In this document: piece by piece, positions 9,199 through 16,143 of the stretch
How positions within the stretch are numbered: position 1 is the first letter of the stretch
Layout of the letters: every line of letters starts with the position of its first letter
Source: an uncultured Paracoccaceae bacterium
GTDB taxonomy: Bacteria; Pseudomonadota; Alphaproteobacteria; Rhodobacterales; Rhodobacteraceae
Reading direction: 5' to 3'
Length of the DNA stretch: 17,891 nucleotides
Assembly: GCA_937907485.1 (NCBI GenBank)
Contig: CALESR010000225.1
Span: forward strand, 1-17,891
Notes under the pieces: model-generated
Database searches by the model: none
Told to the model about the DNA's origin: nothing
What the model saw: only the letters and a program-made list of their open reading frames with translations
Position numbers and translations under genes: made by a program

Positions 9199-9912
9199 AT
9201 GGACATCATCCTGGGATATCTGGCGGGGGCGTTGACGCTCATCAACCCCTGCGTGCTGCCGGTGCTGCCGATCGTGCTGGCCTCGGCCACCTCGGGCGAC
9301 CGGCGCGGCCCGCTGTTCCTGATGGCCGGACTCTCGGCCAGCTTCGTGACGTTGGGGCTGCTGCTTGCGCGGATCGGCCCGGCGCTGGGCGTGACACCCG
9401 AGGGCGTCTCGGCGGCCGCCGCGCTGACGATGGTCGGCTTTGGCCTCATCCTGCTGGTCCCCGCGCTGAACAGCCGCTTTGCCAGCGCCACCGCCGGGCT
9501 GGCCTCGGGCGCGGATGGCCGCATCAGCCGCCTCGACCTGACCTCGCCGCGCGGCCTCGTGCTGGGCGGTGCGCTGCTGGGCGCCGTCTGGTCGCCCTGC
9601 ATCGGCCCGACGCTGGGCGGCGCCATCGCGCTGGCGGCCGCTGGCAGCGGTCTGGGACAGGCCAGTGCGATCATGCTCGCCTTCGCCGCCGGGGTCAGCA
9701 CCGTCATGCTGGCACTGGCCTACGGCGCGCGCAGCACGCTGATGCGGCGCCAGCAGGCGCTGCGCGCGCTGGCCGAGCGCAGCAAGCCCATTCTCGGCGT
9801 GACCTTCCTGCTGGTCGGCGCCGCCCTCTGGTTCAACCTGCACCACATCCTCGAAGGCTGGGCGCTGCAAACCCTGCCCGACTGGTTCAACGACCTTTCC
9901 ATCCTCATCTGA
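9199..9912 (+). CDS. CcdA/DsbD-type membrane thiol-disulfide transporter
   Basis: A 237-residue membrane protein with about six spans, of the cytochrome c biogenesis/DsbD transmembrane family. It passes reducing electrons from cytoplasmic thioredoxin to partners in the periplasm. The two redox cysteines are the only cysteines: Cys18 in NPCVLPVLP and Cys134 in SPCIGPTLGG, the standard positions in transmembrane helices 1 and 4. Length matches CcdA rather than full DsbD, which has extra domains at both ends. GAGGG lies 4 bases before the ATG. The next gene, an exported thioredoxin, begins 11 bp downstream and is its likely partner. Whether it serves cytochrome c maturation cannot be told, since no ccm or cyc genes lie here. 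Confidence 0.9.
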   Translation: MDIILGYLAGALTLINPCVLPVLPIVLASATSGDRRGPLFLMAGLSASFVTLGLLLARIGPALGVTPEGVSAAAALTMVGFGLILLVPALNSRFASATAGLASGADGRISRLDLTSPRGLVLGGALLGAVWSPCIGPTLGGAIALAAAGSGLGQASAIMLAFAAGVSTVMLALAYGARSTLMRRQQALRALAERSKPILGVTFLLVGAALWFNLHHILEGWALQTLPDWFNDLSILI

Positions 9913-9923
9913 CGGAGTGACCC

Positions 9924-10325
9924 ATGCTCAGACGCGATTTCCTGCTGCTCACCGCCGCCGTCTCGCTGGCCCCGCTGGCCGCGCGCGCCCAGTTCATCCC
10001 CTATGCCCCCGGCGTGGCCGAAGAGGCGATGGCCCGCGGCGAACGCATCATCCTCGACTTTTACGCCACCTGGTGCAGCACCTGCGCGCGCCAGCAACGG
10101 GTGATGGACGCGCTGCGGGCCGCGAACCCGGCCTATGACCGCACCCTGACGCTGATCCATGTCGATTGGGACAGCTACGGCAATGGCGATCTGGTGCGCC
10201 GCTTTGCCGTGCCGCGCCGCTCGACGATCATCGCACTCAAGGGCGAGCGCGAGTTGGGCCGCACCGTCGCCGGCACCGCCGAGGCCGAGATCCGCGCCCT
10301 CTTTGACGCCGCGCTGACCGCCTGA
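9924..10325 (+). CDS. Exported thioredoxin-fold protein (WCSTC)
   Basis: A 133-residue thioredoxin-like protein with an export signal MLRRDFLLLTAAVSLAPLAA ending ARA-Q near residue 22. The RRDFL start resembles a twin-arginine (Tat) signal, though Sec is possible. The redox motif is WCSTC with Cys51 and Cys54, inside DFYATWC, the usual strand before the active site. Odd point: the loop that normally has a cis-proline before the next strand reads VPRRSTIIAL, with serine where the proline is expected. GGAG sits 7 bases before the ATG, and the gene follows the CcdA gene by 11 bp, so the two likely form an operon. Expected role: keeping a periplasmic protein reduced, using electrons from CcdA. 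The mature part is one domain. Confidence 0.85.
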   Translation: MLRRDFLLLTAAVSLAPLAARAQFIPYAPGVAEEAMARGERIILDFYATWCSTCARQQRVMDALRAANPAYDRTLTLIHVDWDSYGNGDLVRRFAVPRRSTIIALKGERELGRTVAGTAEAEIRALFDAALTA

Positions 10326-10330
10326 TCCCA

Positions 10331-10393
10331 TCTTTGCGCCTCAACTATCCCGGGGGGAGTCGGCGGCACGCCGACCGGGGGGCTGGCCCCCCG
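10331..10393 (+). repeat. Modular palindromic intergenic element, copy C
   Basis: The box TCTTTGC (10331-10337) is followed by CAACTATCCCGGGG, then hairpin 1 GTCGGCG-GCA-CGCCGAC (10359-10375), then hairpin 2 CGGGGGGC-TG-GCCCCCCG (10376-10393). The order matches copies A and B at 4021-4173. The hairpin 1 stem differs in sequence yet stays fully paired and keeps the GCA loop. It starts 5 bp after the thioredoxin stop and lies between converging genes. Confidence 0.75.
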
Positions 10394-10424
10394 TCCCCGG
10401 CCCCGGCGAGGCGACACGGCAACA

Positions 10425-10458
10425 GGAAAAGGGCCGCCCGGTTTCCCGGACGGCCCTT
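10425..10458 (-). terminator. Rho-independent terminator of rpmI-rplT
   Basis: On the minus strand a stem AAGGGCCGTCCGG pairs with CCGGGCGGCCCTT around a short AAA loop, with one G-T pair, and is followed by TTTTCC. It lies 22 bp past the rplT stop, so it ends the ribosomal protein transcript. Confidence 0.8.
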
Positions 10459-10479
10459 CAATCCTTCTGGCATCGCCCC

Positions 10480-10845
10480 TCAGGCGGGCTGGCCAGCCTG
10501 CGCGCGGGCGACGATCTGGCCAAAGGCCTCGGGCTCGTGCACGGCCAGATCGGCCAGAACCTTGCGGTCAACCTCGATACCGGCGACAGCCAGCAGGTTG
10601 ATGAAGCGCGAATAGGTCAGCGCGGGGTCGATCAGACGCACGGCGGCGTTGATGCGCTGGATCCACAGGGCGCGGAAGTTCCTCTTGCGGACCTTGCGGT
10701 CGCGGGTCGCATACTGGTTGGCCTTGTCGACCGATTCCGTGGCGACACGGAAGCTGCGCGAGCGCATGCCATAATGGCCGGCTGCAGCCTTGACGACCTT
10801 GCGGTGGCGGGCGTGGGTAACAACGCCGGATTTGACGCGGGACAT
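10480..10845 (-). CDS. rplT: 50S ribosomal protein L20
   Basis: L20 (121 residues, normal length) binds 23S rRNA early in assembly of the large ribosomal subunit. The N-terminal half is very basic (MSRVKSGVVTHARHRKVVKA) and continues with the family signature AAGHYGMRSRSFRVA and RKRNFRALWIQRINAAVR; the globular C-terminal part includes YSRFINLLAVAGIEVDRKVLADLA. The ATG at 10845 has GAGGAGA about 9 bases upstream. It follows rpmI by 12 bp, in the usual rpmI-rplT order. A terminator at 10425-10458 closes the unit, so pheS, normally next, is transcribed separately here. No L20-binding leader was identified by eye. Confidence 0.98.
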   Translation of the reverse strand: MSRVKSGVVTHARHRKVVKAAAGHYGMRSRSFRVATESVDKANQYATRDRKVRKRNFRALWIQRINAAVRLIDPALTYSRFINLLAVAGIEVDRKVLADLAVHEPEAFGQIVARAQAGQPA

Positions 10846-10857
10846 GTGTCTCTCTCC

Positions 10858-11058
10858 TCAGCGATCGTAGGGCATGTAGGACTTGACGATCTTCGCGTCC
10901 TGATCGCTCAGCACCATGGTGCCGCGCGCGTCGCGAATGAACTTCTTGGTCCGTTTGATCATGCCATGACGCTTGCCGGCAGCCGCCGCAACCACATGGC
11001 CATTGGCCGTGACCTTGAACCGCTTTTTGGCGGCCGATTTGGTCTTCATCTTGGGCAT
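10858..11058 (-). CDS. rpmI: 50S ribosomal protein L35
   Basis: L35 (66 residues, normal length) is a small basic protein of the large ribosomal subunit. The start MPKMKTKSAAKKRFKVTANG and the segment KRHGMIKRTKKFIRDARGTM are hallmark sequence. The ATG at 11058 has AGGAGA 6 bases upstream; the frame is open to 11292 but that stretch is not L35. rplT follows 12 bp downstream, consistent with a two-gene transcript. infC, often the gene before rpmI, is not here: a divergent thioesterase gene lies upstream. A candidate promoter lies at 11142-11170. Confidence 0.97.
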   Translation of the reverse strand: MPKMKTKSAAKKRFKVTANGHVVAAAAGKRHGMIKRTKKFIRDARGTMVLSDQDAKIVKSYMPYDR

Positions 11059-11141
11059 TTCCGTCTCCTGTCTTCTCGAGAGGTCAAATCGCGCGACTCG
11101 GCATGCCACACCGGCCGGCCACGCGGGGCTCAGAGGGGGGT

Positions 11142-11170
11142 CCATTACCCTGCCCGTCCGGCAATGACAA
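11142..11170 (-). promoter_or_regulatory. Candidate promoter for rpmI-rplT
   Basis: On the minus strand TTGTCA (five of six bases of the -35 consensus, 11165-11170) stands 17 bp before TAATGG (11142-11147), a poor -10 box. The start would be near 11135, leaving a leader of roughly 75 bases before rpmI. The 202-bp space between the divergent rpmI and thioesterase genes shows nothing else clear. Confidence 0.35.
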
Positions 11171-11260
11171 GGGGCACGACGTGGGGTCATCCTTGGCCCC
11201 GCCCCCTTGCCCGGTGCCCCTCGTGCAGGCAGGGTCGGCGCAGGCAAGCAAAGGCGCGGC

Positions 11261-11704
11261 ATGAGCACCCCGATCTGGAAAACCCCCATCACCCTCGACG
11301 TGCTGAACCGCTTGGGTCAGGGCACCGCCAATGCGCATATGGGCATCGAAGTGACCGAGATCGGCGCCGATTTCCTGCGTGGCCGCATGCCGGTGGACGG
11401 TCGCACCAAGCAGCCTGCGGGCATCCTGCACGGCGGCGCCTCGGTGCTGCTGGCGGAGACGCTGGCCTCGTGGGCGGGCAGTCTGGTGATCGACGCGACG
11501 AAACAGGGGGTGGTGGGGCAGGAAATCAACGCCAACCACCTGCGGCCCGCGAGTTCGGGCTGGGTGACCGGCACGGCGCGCCCGATCCATATCGGGCGGC
11601 GCAGTCAGGTCTGGGAGATCCGCATCGAGGGCGACGATGGCAAGCTGACCTGCATCTCGCGCATGACGCTGGCGGTGATCGACCGTCCGGCGGCGCTGGC
11701 CTGA
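11261..11704 (+). CDS. PaaI-type hotdog-fold thioesterase
   Basis: A 147-residue acyl-CoA thioesterase of the PaaI/EntH (YbdB) group, cleaving thioesters such as aryl- or acyl-CoA in the cytoplasm. The hotdog active-site region is intact: ILHGGASVLLAE gives His57-Gly58-Gly59 and the catalytic Glu66, followed by GQEINANHLRPA (86-97), the strand lining the substrate channel. The C-terminal strands (SQVWEIRIEGDDGKLTCISRMTLAVI) also fit. I chose ATG 11261 with AAGG 6 bases upstream; the open frame begins at 11207 but the extra residues do not fit the family. It is divergent from rpmI and converges on the small membrane protein gene. The exact substrate is unknown. Confidence 0.9.
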   Translation: MSTPIWKTPITLDVLNRLGQGTANAHMGIEVTEIGADFLRGRMPVDGRTKQPAGILHGGASVLLAETLASWAGSLVIDATKQGVVGQEINANHLRPASSGWVTGTARPIHIGRRSQVWEIRIEGDDGKLTCISRMTLAVIDRPAALA

Positions 11705-11712
11705 CAGGAGGG

Positions 11713-11738
11713 GGCGGGATCGCCCGCGCGCGCGGGCG
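11713..11738. terminator. GC-rich palindrome between converging genes
   Basis: CGCCCGCGCGCGCGGGCG (11721-11738) is a perfect 18-bp palindrome just after the thioesterase stop, with an alternative GCGGG/CCCGC pairing starting at 11713. It lies between two converging genes and could slow or end transcription both ways. No T-run follows, so ordinary intrinsic termination is not certain. Confidence 0.4.
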
Positions 11739-11764
11739 CGGTGCGCGCGGGTGCCCGCGGGCCG

Positions 11765-11995
11765 TCAGCGCCGCCAATACCGCGCGAGGGTTTCCATCGC
11801 CACCTGCGGCAGGGTCTGCCACTCATACCCCCCCGCCGGATGCGTGACCCAGGCCCAGCCCGACAGCCCCAGCCCGATCACCAGCAGGATCAGGGCCGCC
11901 CAAGGCGCGCGGCGGTCGGCCCAGGCGGACACCAGCGCCACGAAGGCCAGCGGCAGGAACACCAGTCCGATGAGGAACAACAGATCGCGGTCCAT
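11765..11995 (-). CDS. Small two-span membrane protein
   Basis: A 76-residue protein with two hydrophobic segments, LLFLIGLVFLPLAFVALVSA (about 5-24) and WAALILLVIGLGLSGWAWV (about 32-50), joined by a short charged loop ADRRAP, and a soluble tail of about 25 residues. GGAGG stands 6 bases before the ATG at 11995, good support for a real gene. It follows pyruvate kinase by 26 bp on the same strand and is probably co-transcribed with it. I do not recognise a characterised family and assign no function. Confidence 0.7.
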   Translation of the reverse strand: MDRDLLFLIGLVFLPLAFVALVSAWADRRAPWAALILLVIGLGLSGWAWVTHPAGGYEWQTLPQVAMETLARYWRR

Positions 11996-12021
11996 GCAGG
12001 CCTCCGGCAGTCAGGCGCCGA

Positions 12022-13467
12022 TTATTCAGCCTCGGCGCGGTAAATCAAGCGCTCGTCGCAGGGCGCGACGCGCAGGATGTTCGTCGTGCCGGGCACGTTG
12101 AAGGGCACACCGGCCGTCACCACGATCTGATCCGCCGCCGTGCCGATGCCCAGTTCGCGCACCGCCCGCGCCGCGCTGACGACGGCCGTCTTGAAGCGGT
12201 CCACCGGCCCGGTGGCGACGCAGGTCACGCCCCAGACAAGGCAGAGCCGCCGCAGCGTATGCACCGAGGGGCTGAGCGCAATGATCGGCACCTGCGGACG
12301 TTCGCGCGCGACCTTGATCGGCGTCGTGCCCGATTCGGTAAAGCAGCAGATCGCCTTGATGTCGGTCGATTCCGCGATTTCGCGCGCGGCGGCGACGATG
12401 CCATCGGCAACCGAGGTGCGCGGATAGGTGCGAAAGGCGGCGATGACCTGACGATAGGTCTCGTCATGCTCGACCGAGATGGCGACGTTGTGCATGGTGC
12501 GCACGGCCTCGACCGGGTAATTGCCCGCCGCCGATTCCGCCGACAGCATCACCGCATCGGCGCCTTCGTAGATCGCCGTCGCCACGTCCGACACCTCGGC
12601 CCGGGTCGGCATCGGGCTTTCGATCATCGACTCCAGCATCTGCGTCGCCACGATCACCGGCTTGGCCAGCGCCCGCGCCCGGCGCACCAGCCGTTTCTGG
12701 ATCGGCGGCACCGAATGCACCGGCAGTTCCACGCCCAGATCACCGCGCGCGATCATCACGCCATCCGAGACGGCTGCGATGGCGTCAAAGGCCTTGACCG
12801 CTGCCGGTTTCTCGATCTTGGCCATGATTGCGGCGCGACCATGCGCGAGGTCGCGCGCCTCGGTCACGTCCTCAGGGCGCTGAACGAAGGACAGCGCCAG
12901 CCAGTCGACCCCCAGATCGCAGGCGAATTCCAGATCGGCGCGGTCCTTGTCGCTGAGGGCGCGCAGCGGCAGCACCACATCGGGCACGTTGACACCCTTG
13001 CGGTTCGAAATCACTCCGCCGACGATGATGGTGCAATCGGCGAAATCGGCGCCGCATTTGTCGACCATGGCGGCGATCTTGCCGTCGTTGACCAGCAGTC
13101 GCGCGCCGGGTTCGAGGGCGGCGAAAATCTCGGGATGCGGCAGGGTCACGCGGTGGACATCGCCATCGGCCGGGTCGAGGTCAAAGCGAAAGCGCTGCCC
13201 CTCCTCGAGTTCGACAGCGCCGGTGGCAAACCGCCCGACGCGCAGCTTTGGCCCCTGCAGGTCGGCCAGCAGGGCGATCGGGCGGCCGGTGTCGCGTTCG
13301 ACCTGACGCACCAGCGCGTGGCGGGCGGCGATTTCGGCATGGGTTCCGTGGCTCATGTTCAGGCGAAAGACGTCGGCCCCGGCCTCGAACAGCGCGCGGA
13401 TCGTCGCGAGGTCGGACGAGGCCGGCCCCAGCGTGGCGACGATCTTGACGTTACGATTGCGGCGCAT
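12022..13467 (-). CDS. pyk: Pyruvate kinase
   Basis: Pyruvate kinase (481 residues, normal) turns phosphoenolpyruvate and ADP into pyruvate and ATP, the last step of glycolysis and of the Entner-Doudoroff route. Seen motifs: KIVATLGPAS (8-17), FRLNMSHG (34-41, phosphate-binding arginine and asparagine), LADLQGPKLRVG, the active-site signature AIMAKIEKPAAV with its catalytic lysine, MIARGDLGVELP (metal binding) and VATQMLESMIESPMPTRAEV. The C-terminal regulatory domain is complete to AEAE at the stop. ATG 13467 has AAGGATG about 7 bases upstream; the longer frame to 13515 adds unrelated residues. A promoter and LacI-type operator candidate lie upstream, and a small membrane protein gene follows 26 bp downstream. 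Confidence 0.97.
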   Translation of the reverse strand: MRRNRNVKIVATLGPASSDLATIRALFEAGADVFRLNMSHGTHAEIAARHALVRQVERDTGRPIALLADLQGPKLRVGRFATGAVELEEGQRFRFDLDPADGDVHRVTLPHPEIFAALEPGARLLVNDGKIAAMVDKCGADFADCTIIVGGVISNRKGVNVPDVVLPLRALSDKDRADLEFACDLGVDWLALSFVQRPEDVTEARDLAHGRAAIMAKIEKPAAVKAFDAIAAVSDGVMIARGDLGVELPVHSVPPIQKRLVRRARALAKPVIVATQMLESMIESPMPTRAEVSDVATAIYEGADAVMLSAESAAGNYPVEAVRTMHNVAISVEHDETYRQVIAAFRTYPRTSVADGIVAAAREIAESTDIKAICCFTESGTTPIKVARERPQVPIIALSPSVHTLRRLCLVWGVTCVATGPVDRFKTAVVSAARAVRELGIGTAADQIVVTAGVPFNVPGTTNILRVAPCDERLIYRAEAE

Positions 13468-13503
13468 GACGCATCCTTTGCATGAACTTCGGGTTTCGCC
13501 CCC

Positions 13504-13532
13504 CGTATCGCGCAATTCCGACGCTACGGCAA
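13504..13532 (-). promoter_or_regulatory. Candidate pyk promoter
   Basis: On the minus strand TTGCCG (13527-13532) and GATACG (13504-13509) are 17 bp apart, matching the consensus at four and three of six positions. The leader to the pyk ATG would be about 30 bases. The call rests on visual matching only. Confidence 0.3.
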
Positions 13533-13550
13533 CACTCGGTCAGCGGAAAA

Positions 13551-13564
13551 TGCTATCGCTAACA
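13551..13564. promoter_or_regulatory. Candidate LacI-family operator upstream of pyk
   Basis: TGCTATCGCTAACA is an imperfect palindrome with a central CG; its half sites TGCTATC and TGTTAGC agree at five of seven positions. LacI-family regulators of central carbon metabolism, such as CceR in Rhodobacter, use operators of this kind. It lies 84 bp before the pyk start, 18 bp beyond the candidate -35 box, and 200 bp before the first RTX gene. Confidence 0.35.
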
Positions 13565-13765
13565 ATTTGTGACCGGCCAGAGAGGTGATTCCAGCGACGG
13601 GGCACGGCAGCGGGGCGGCATCCGGCACAATTCACAACCCGCGCGCCGATTGTTTCGCGTGCCGTGACAGTGGCCTGCGGTTTGCGACCTATGGGCGAAT
13701 TTGTATTGACCCCGACACGCAATCTGCCGACCCTGCGGGGAATTAACGTTGTTTTCGAGGGTGTC

Positions 13766-14926
13766 ATGGGTTTTCTGGCGTTTCTCCTTGGCCTTGCGGT
13801 CATGCTCGGCCGCGGCGGCGGTGACATGGTGGAGGACGGCACCGCGGGTGACGATTCGCTCGACGGCGGGGCCGGAGACGATAGCCTCCATGGCCGGATG
13901 GGCGACGACCTGCTGCGCGGCTTTGCCGGGGATGACACGCTGAACGGCGGGCCGGGCGATGACACCTTGCTGGGTCACCGCGGCGATGACCGGCTCAGCG
14001 GCGAGCGGGGCGATGATCTTTTGCGCGGTGGCGAGGGCAACGACACGCTGCTGGGCGAAGGCGGGCGCGATTCGCTGTTTGGCGGCGACGGCGACGACTG
14101 GCTCGACGGTGGCGCATGGGATGATGCCCTGACCGGCGGGCGGGGCGATGACACGCTGCAGGGCGGCGTCGGCAACGATCTGGCACAGGGCGGGGATGGC
14201 CAGGACTCGCTGTATGGCGGCGACGGGCGGGATACCCTCTATGGCGGCAACGGCGACGACCAACTGTTTGGCGGCGAGGGTCCTGACCTGCTGGACGGCG
14301 GAACCGGCGATGACTCGGTCTATGGCGAGGCTGGCAACGATACGCTGACCTCTGGCGGACTGGCGGACGGCGGCGCGGGGGACGATCAGATCGTCGGTGT
14401 GGGCGACGATGTCACGCTGCGCGGCGGCGAAGGGGATGACGTCCTGTCGATGGCGTATCTGCGCACGCTCAACGTGTTGGACTATCACTCGGGCGGCCTT
14501 CTCGAAGGCGGCGACGGCGATGACCGTTTGCATGGCAATGGCGAGAACACCCTGCATGGGGGCGCCGGGGACGACATGCTGTTTGGCTCGGCCGGCACGG
14601 ACATGACGGGGGGCGCGGGCGCGGATCGGTTCGATGCCACGGTCTATGCGTCGGACTATACCGAGGCCCCCTCAGAGGCCATTCGGATCACCGACTTTAC
14701 CCCCGGCGAGGACAGGCTGTCGATCAGCTATGTCCACTCCTATACCGGCGAGGATGATGAAACCCCGCCGAACCCCGCGTTGACGCAAAGTTATGATGCG
14801 GCAGCCGGAACCGTGACGGTGCTGGTCAACGGCGAACCGGCAATCGTGCTGAACGCCAGTGGCGAAATCGACCTGTCGCAGGTCGAGGTGGTCCTGACCC
14901 AGGACCCCGCCATGAGCGCGGGTTGA
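13766..14926 (+). CDS. RTX calcium-binding repeat protein 1
   Basis: A 386-residue protein built mostly of RTX nonapeptides (GGxGxDxLx) that fold into a calcium-bound parallel beta-roll. Nineteen repeats run without a break from residue 25 to 195, then broken ones continue to about residue 310. The C-terminal 80 residues form a non-repeat module (ITDFTPGEDRLSI ... DLSQVEVVL). The N-terminus MGFLAFLLGLAVMLG is hydrophobic but short and lacks a basic start and a clear cleavage site. I see no lysine or cysteine; the protein is very acidic. RTX proteins usually leave the cell through type I secretion with a C-terminal signal; no transporter genes lie here. ATG 13766 has CGAGGG 5 bases upstream, and the neighbouring paralogue starts with the same kind of sequence; the frame opens at 13664. 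Surface or extracellular role is inferred. Confidence 0.85.
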   Translation: MGFLAFLLGLAVMLGRGGGDMVEDGTAGDDSLDGGAGDDSLHGRMGDDLLRGFAGDDTLNGGPGDDTLLGHRGDDRLSGERGDDLLRGGEGNDTLLGEGGRDSLFGGDGDDWLDGGAWDDALTGGRGDDTLQGGVGNDLAQGGDGQDSLYGGDGRDTLYGGNGDDQLFGGEGPDLLDGGTGDDSVYGEAGNDTLTSGGLADGGAGDDQIVGVGDDVTLRGGEGDDVLSMAYLRTLNVLDYHSGGLLEGGDGDDRLHGNGENTLHGGAGDDMLFGSAGTDMTGGAGADRFDATVYASDYTEAPSEAIRITDFTPGEDRLSISYVHSYTGEDDETPPNPALTQSYDAAAGTVTVLVNGEPAIVLNASGEIDLSQVEVVLTQDPAMSAG

Positions 14927-15123
14927 GGCCAGAGCACCCGCCGACGGGCAGTGACGCGGCGCAGTGTTGCGAGATTGGCGACATTGGCCCTGCGCTGCCG
15001 GTTTCACGGCCTTGGGGAAACAATGGCGGAAGGCAACGTCCTATCAATGCTTTGATTCAACGTGACTCGCCCCATACCCCCCCCTGATACTCCCCCCGGT
15101 TGCGTCCCTGTGAGGTTTCGGTC

Positions 15124-16143
15124 ATGGCCTTTGTCCTGCTCCTGCTGGCCCTCGCCCTTGCGTTCGCGATGGGTGGCCCCGGCGACGAGGCCGACCCCCT
15201 CGACGGCACCGAGGGCGACGACACCCTGACCGGGACGGATGGCGATGACCTGATCCGGGGTCTGGGCGGGAATGACCTGCTGAACGGCGGTGACGGCGAT
15301 GACTCGCTGGACGGGGGCGAGGGCAACGACACGCTGCAGGGGGGCGCCGGGCGCGACACGCTGGACGGCGGCGGCGGCGACGACACGGTGTATGGCGGCG
15401 GGGGCGATGACTGGCTGCTCGGCGGGGCCGGGGACGACATCCTCGATGGTGGGTGGGGCAATGACCGTCTGGATGGCGGCGACGGCGTTGATAATCTGTC
15501 CGGCAATGACGGCAACGATATCCTGTCCGGGGGTAACGGGAACGATTTCCTGAGCGGTGGCGGTGGCAACGACACCCTCCTGGGCGGCGCTGGCAACGAT
15601 GTGATGTGGGGTGACGCCGGAGATGACCTGCTCAGGGGTGGCGCCGGTGACGACAGGCTCTGGGCGAACCAAGGGGCCGACACGCTGTATGGCGGCGCGG
15701 GGAATGACCTTATCTGGGTTGCCGGCGACACGCATCTGGCGGATGGCGGCGACGGCAATGATGAAATCATCGCCTGGGGCAATTCGACTGTCATGGGTGG
15801 GGCCGGCAATGATACGATAAGGGCGTCTGACGGCGCCCTGATCACGACAGGCTCGGGCGCCGATACGGTCTGGGTGTCCGTCAAGCTCTATGACGTGCCG
15901 ATTTATGAACCGCCGAATGGTCCGCCCCCGCGGGTCACGGACTACACGCCCGGGACCGATACGCTCGCGATCCTCGGCGTTCACACGACGTCAGAGCCGC
16001 CCGCGATGACCCTGACGCAAACGCTGGACGCAGACACCGGAATCGTCACGTTGCTGCTGAATGGCATCCCCGCGCTGGAGGTCGTCTCGGACACGGAAAT
16101 CGATCTGAGCCGGGTTAACGTGCTCCCGAGCTGGCAGCGCTAA
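15124..16143 (+). CDS. RTX calcium-binding repeat protein 2
   Basis: A 339-residue paralogue of the RTX protein 197 bp upstream. It has a hydrophobic N-terminus (MAFVLLLLALALAFAMGG), nineteen uninterrupted nonapeptides (residues 28-198; for example GGDGDDSLD, GGAGNDVMW), a broken-repeat stretch to about 250, and a shared C-terminal module (VTDYTPGTDTLAI ... EIDLSRVNV). It has one lysine and no cysteine that I can see. ATG 15124 is preceded by GAGG about 9 bases upstream; a TTG at 15100 gives a longer but unlikely form. The stop TAA overlaps the stop of the opposing transaminase gene. Calcium binding follows from the repeat. Cell location and partner are unknown. The two genes may share a transcript or each use their own promoter; the gap between them has no clear terminator. 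Confidence 0.85.
   Translation: MAFVLLLLALALAFAMGGPGDEADPLDGTEGDDTLTGTDGDDLIRGLGGNDLLNGGDGDDSLDGGEGNDTLQGGAGRDTLDGGGGDDTVYGGGGDDWLLGGAGDDILDGGWGNDRLDGGDGVDNLSGNDGNDILSGGNGNDFLSGGGGNDTLLGGAGNDVMWGDAGDDLLRGGAGDDRLWANQGADTLYGGAGNDLIWVAGDTHLADGGDGNDEIIAWGNSTVMGGAGNDTIRASDGALITTGSGADTVWVSVKLYDVPIYEPPNGPPPRVTDYTPGTDTLAILGVHTTSEPPAMTLTQTLDADTGIVTLLLNGIPALEVVSDTEIDLSRVNVLPSWQR

Noticed and set aside
13559..14557. Minus-strand open frame of 332 codons with a repeating valine/alanine pattern
   Set aside because: It is the antisense of RTX repeats in protein 1. The repeat of 27 bp creates an artificial periodic peptide.
15044..15057. FNR-like site ATCAA-N4-TTGAT before RTX gene 2
   Set aside because: The FNR consensus is TTGAT-N4-ATCAA; here the half sites are everted, so it is not an FNR box.
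14020..15720. Possible CRISPR array from the regular repeats in the RTX region
   Set aside because: The period is 27 bp with no unique spacers and matches in-frame GGxGxDxLx codons; it is coding repeat.
15004..15984. Minus-strand open frame of 326 codons
   Set aside because: It is the antisense of RTX repeats in protein 2, for the same reason.
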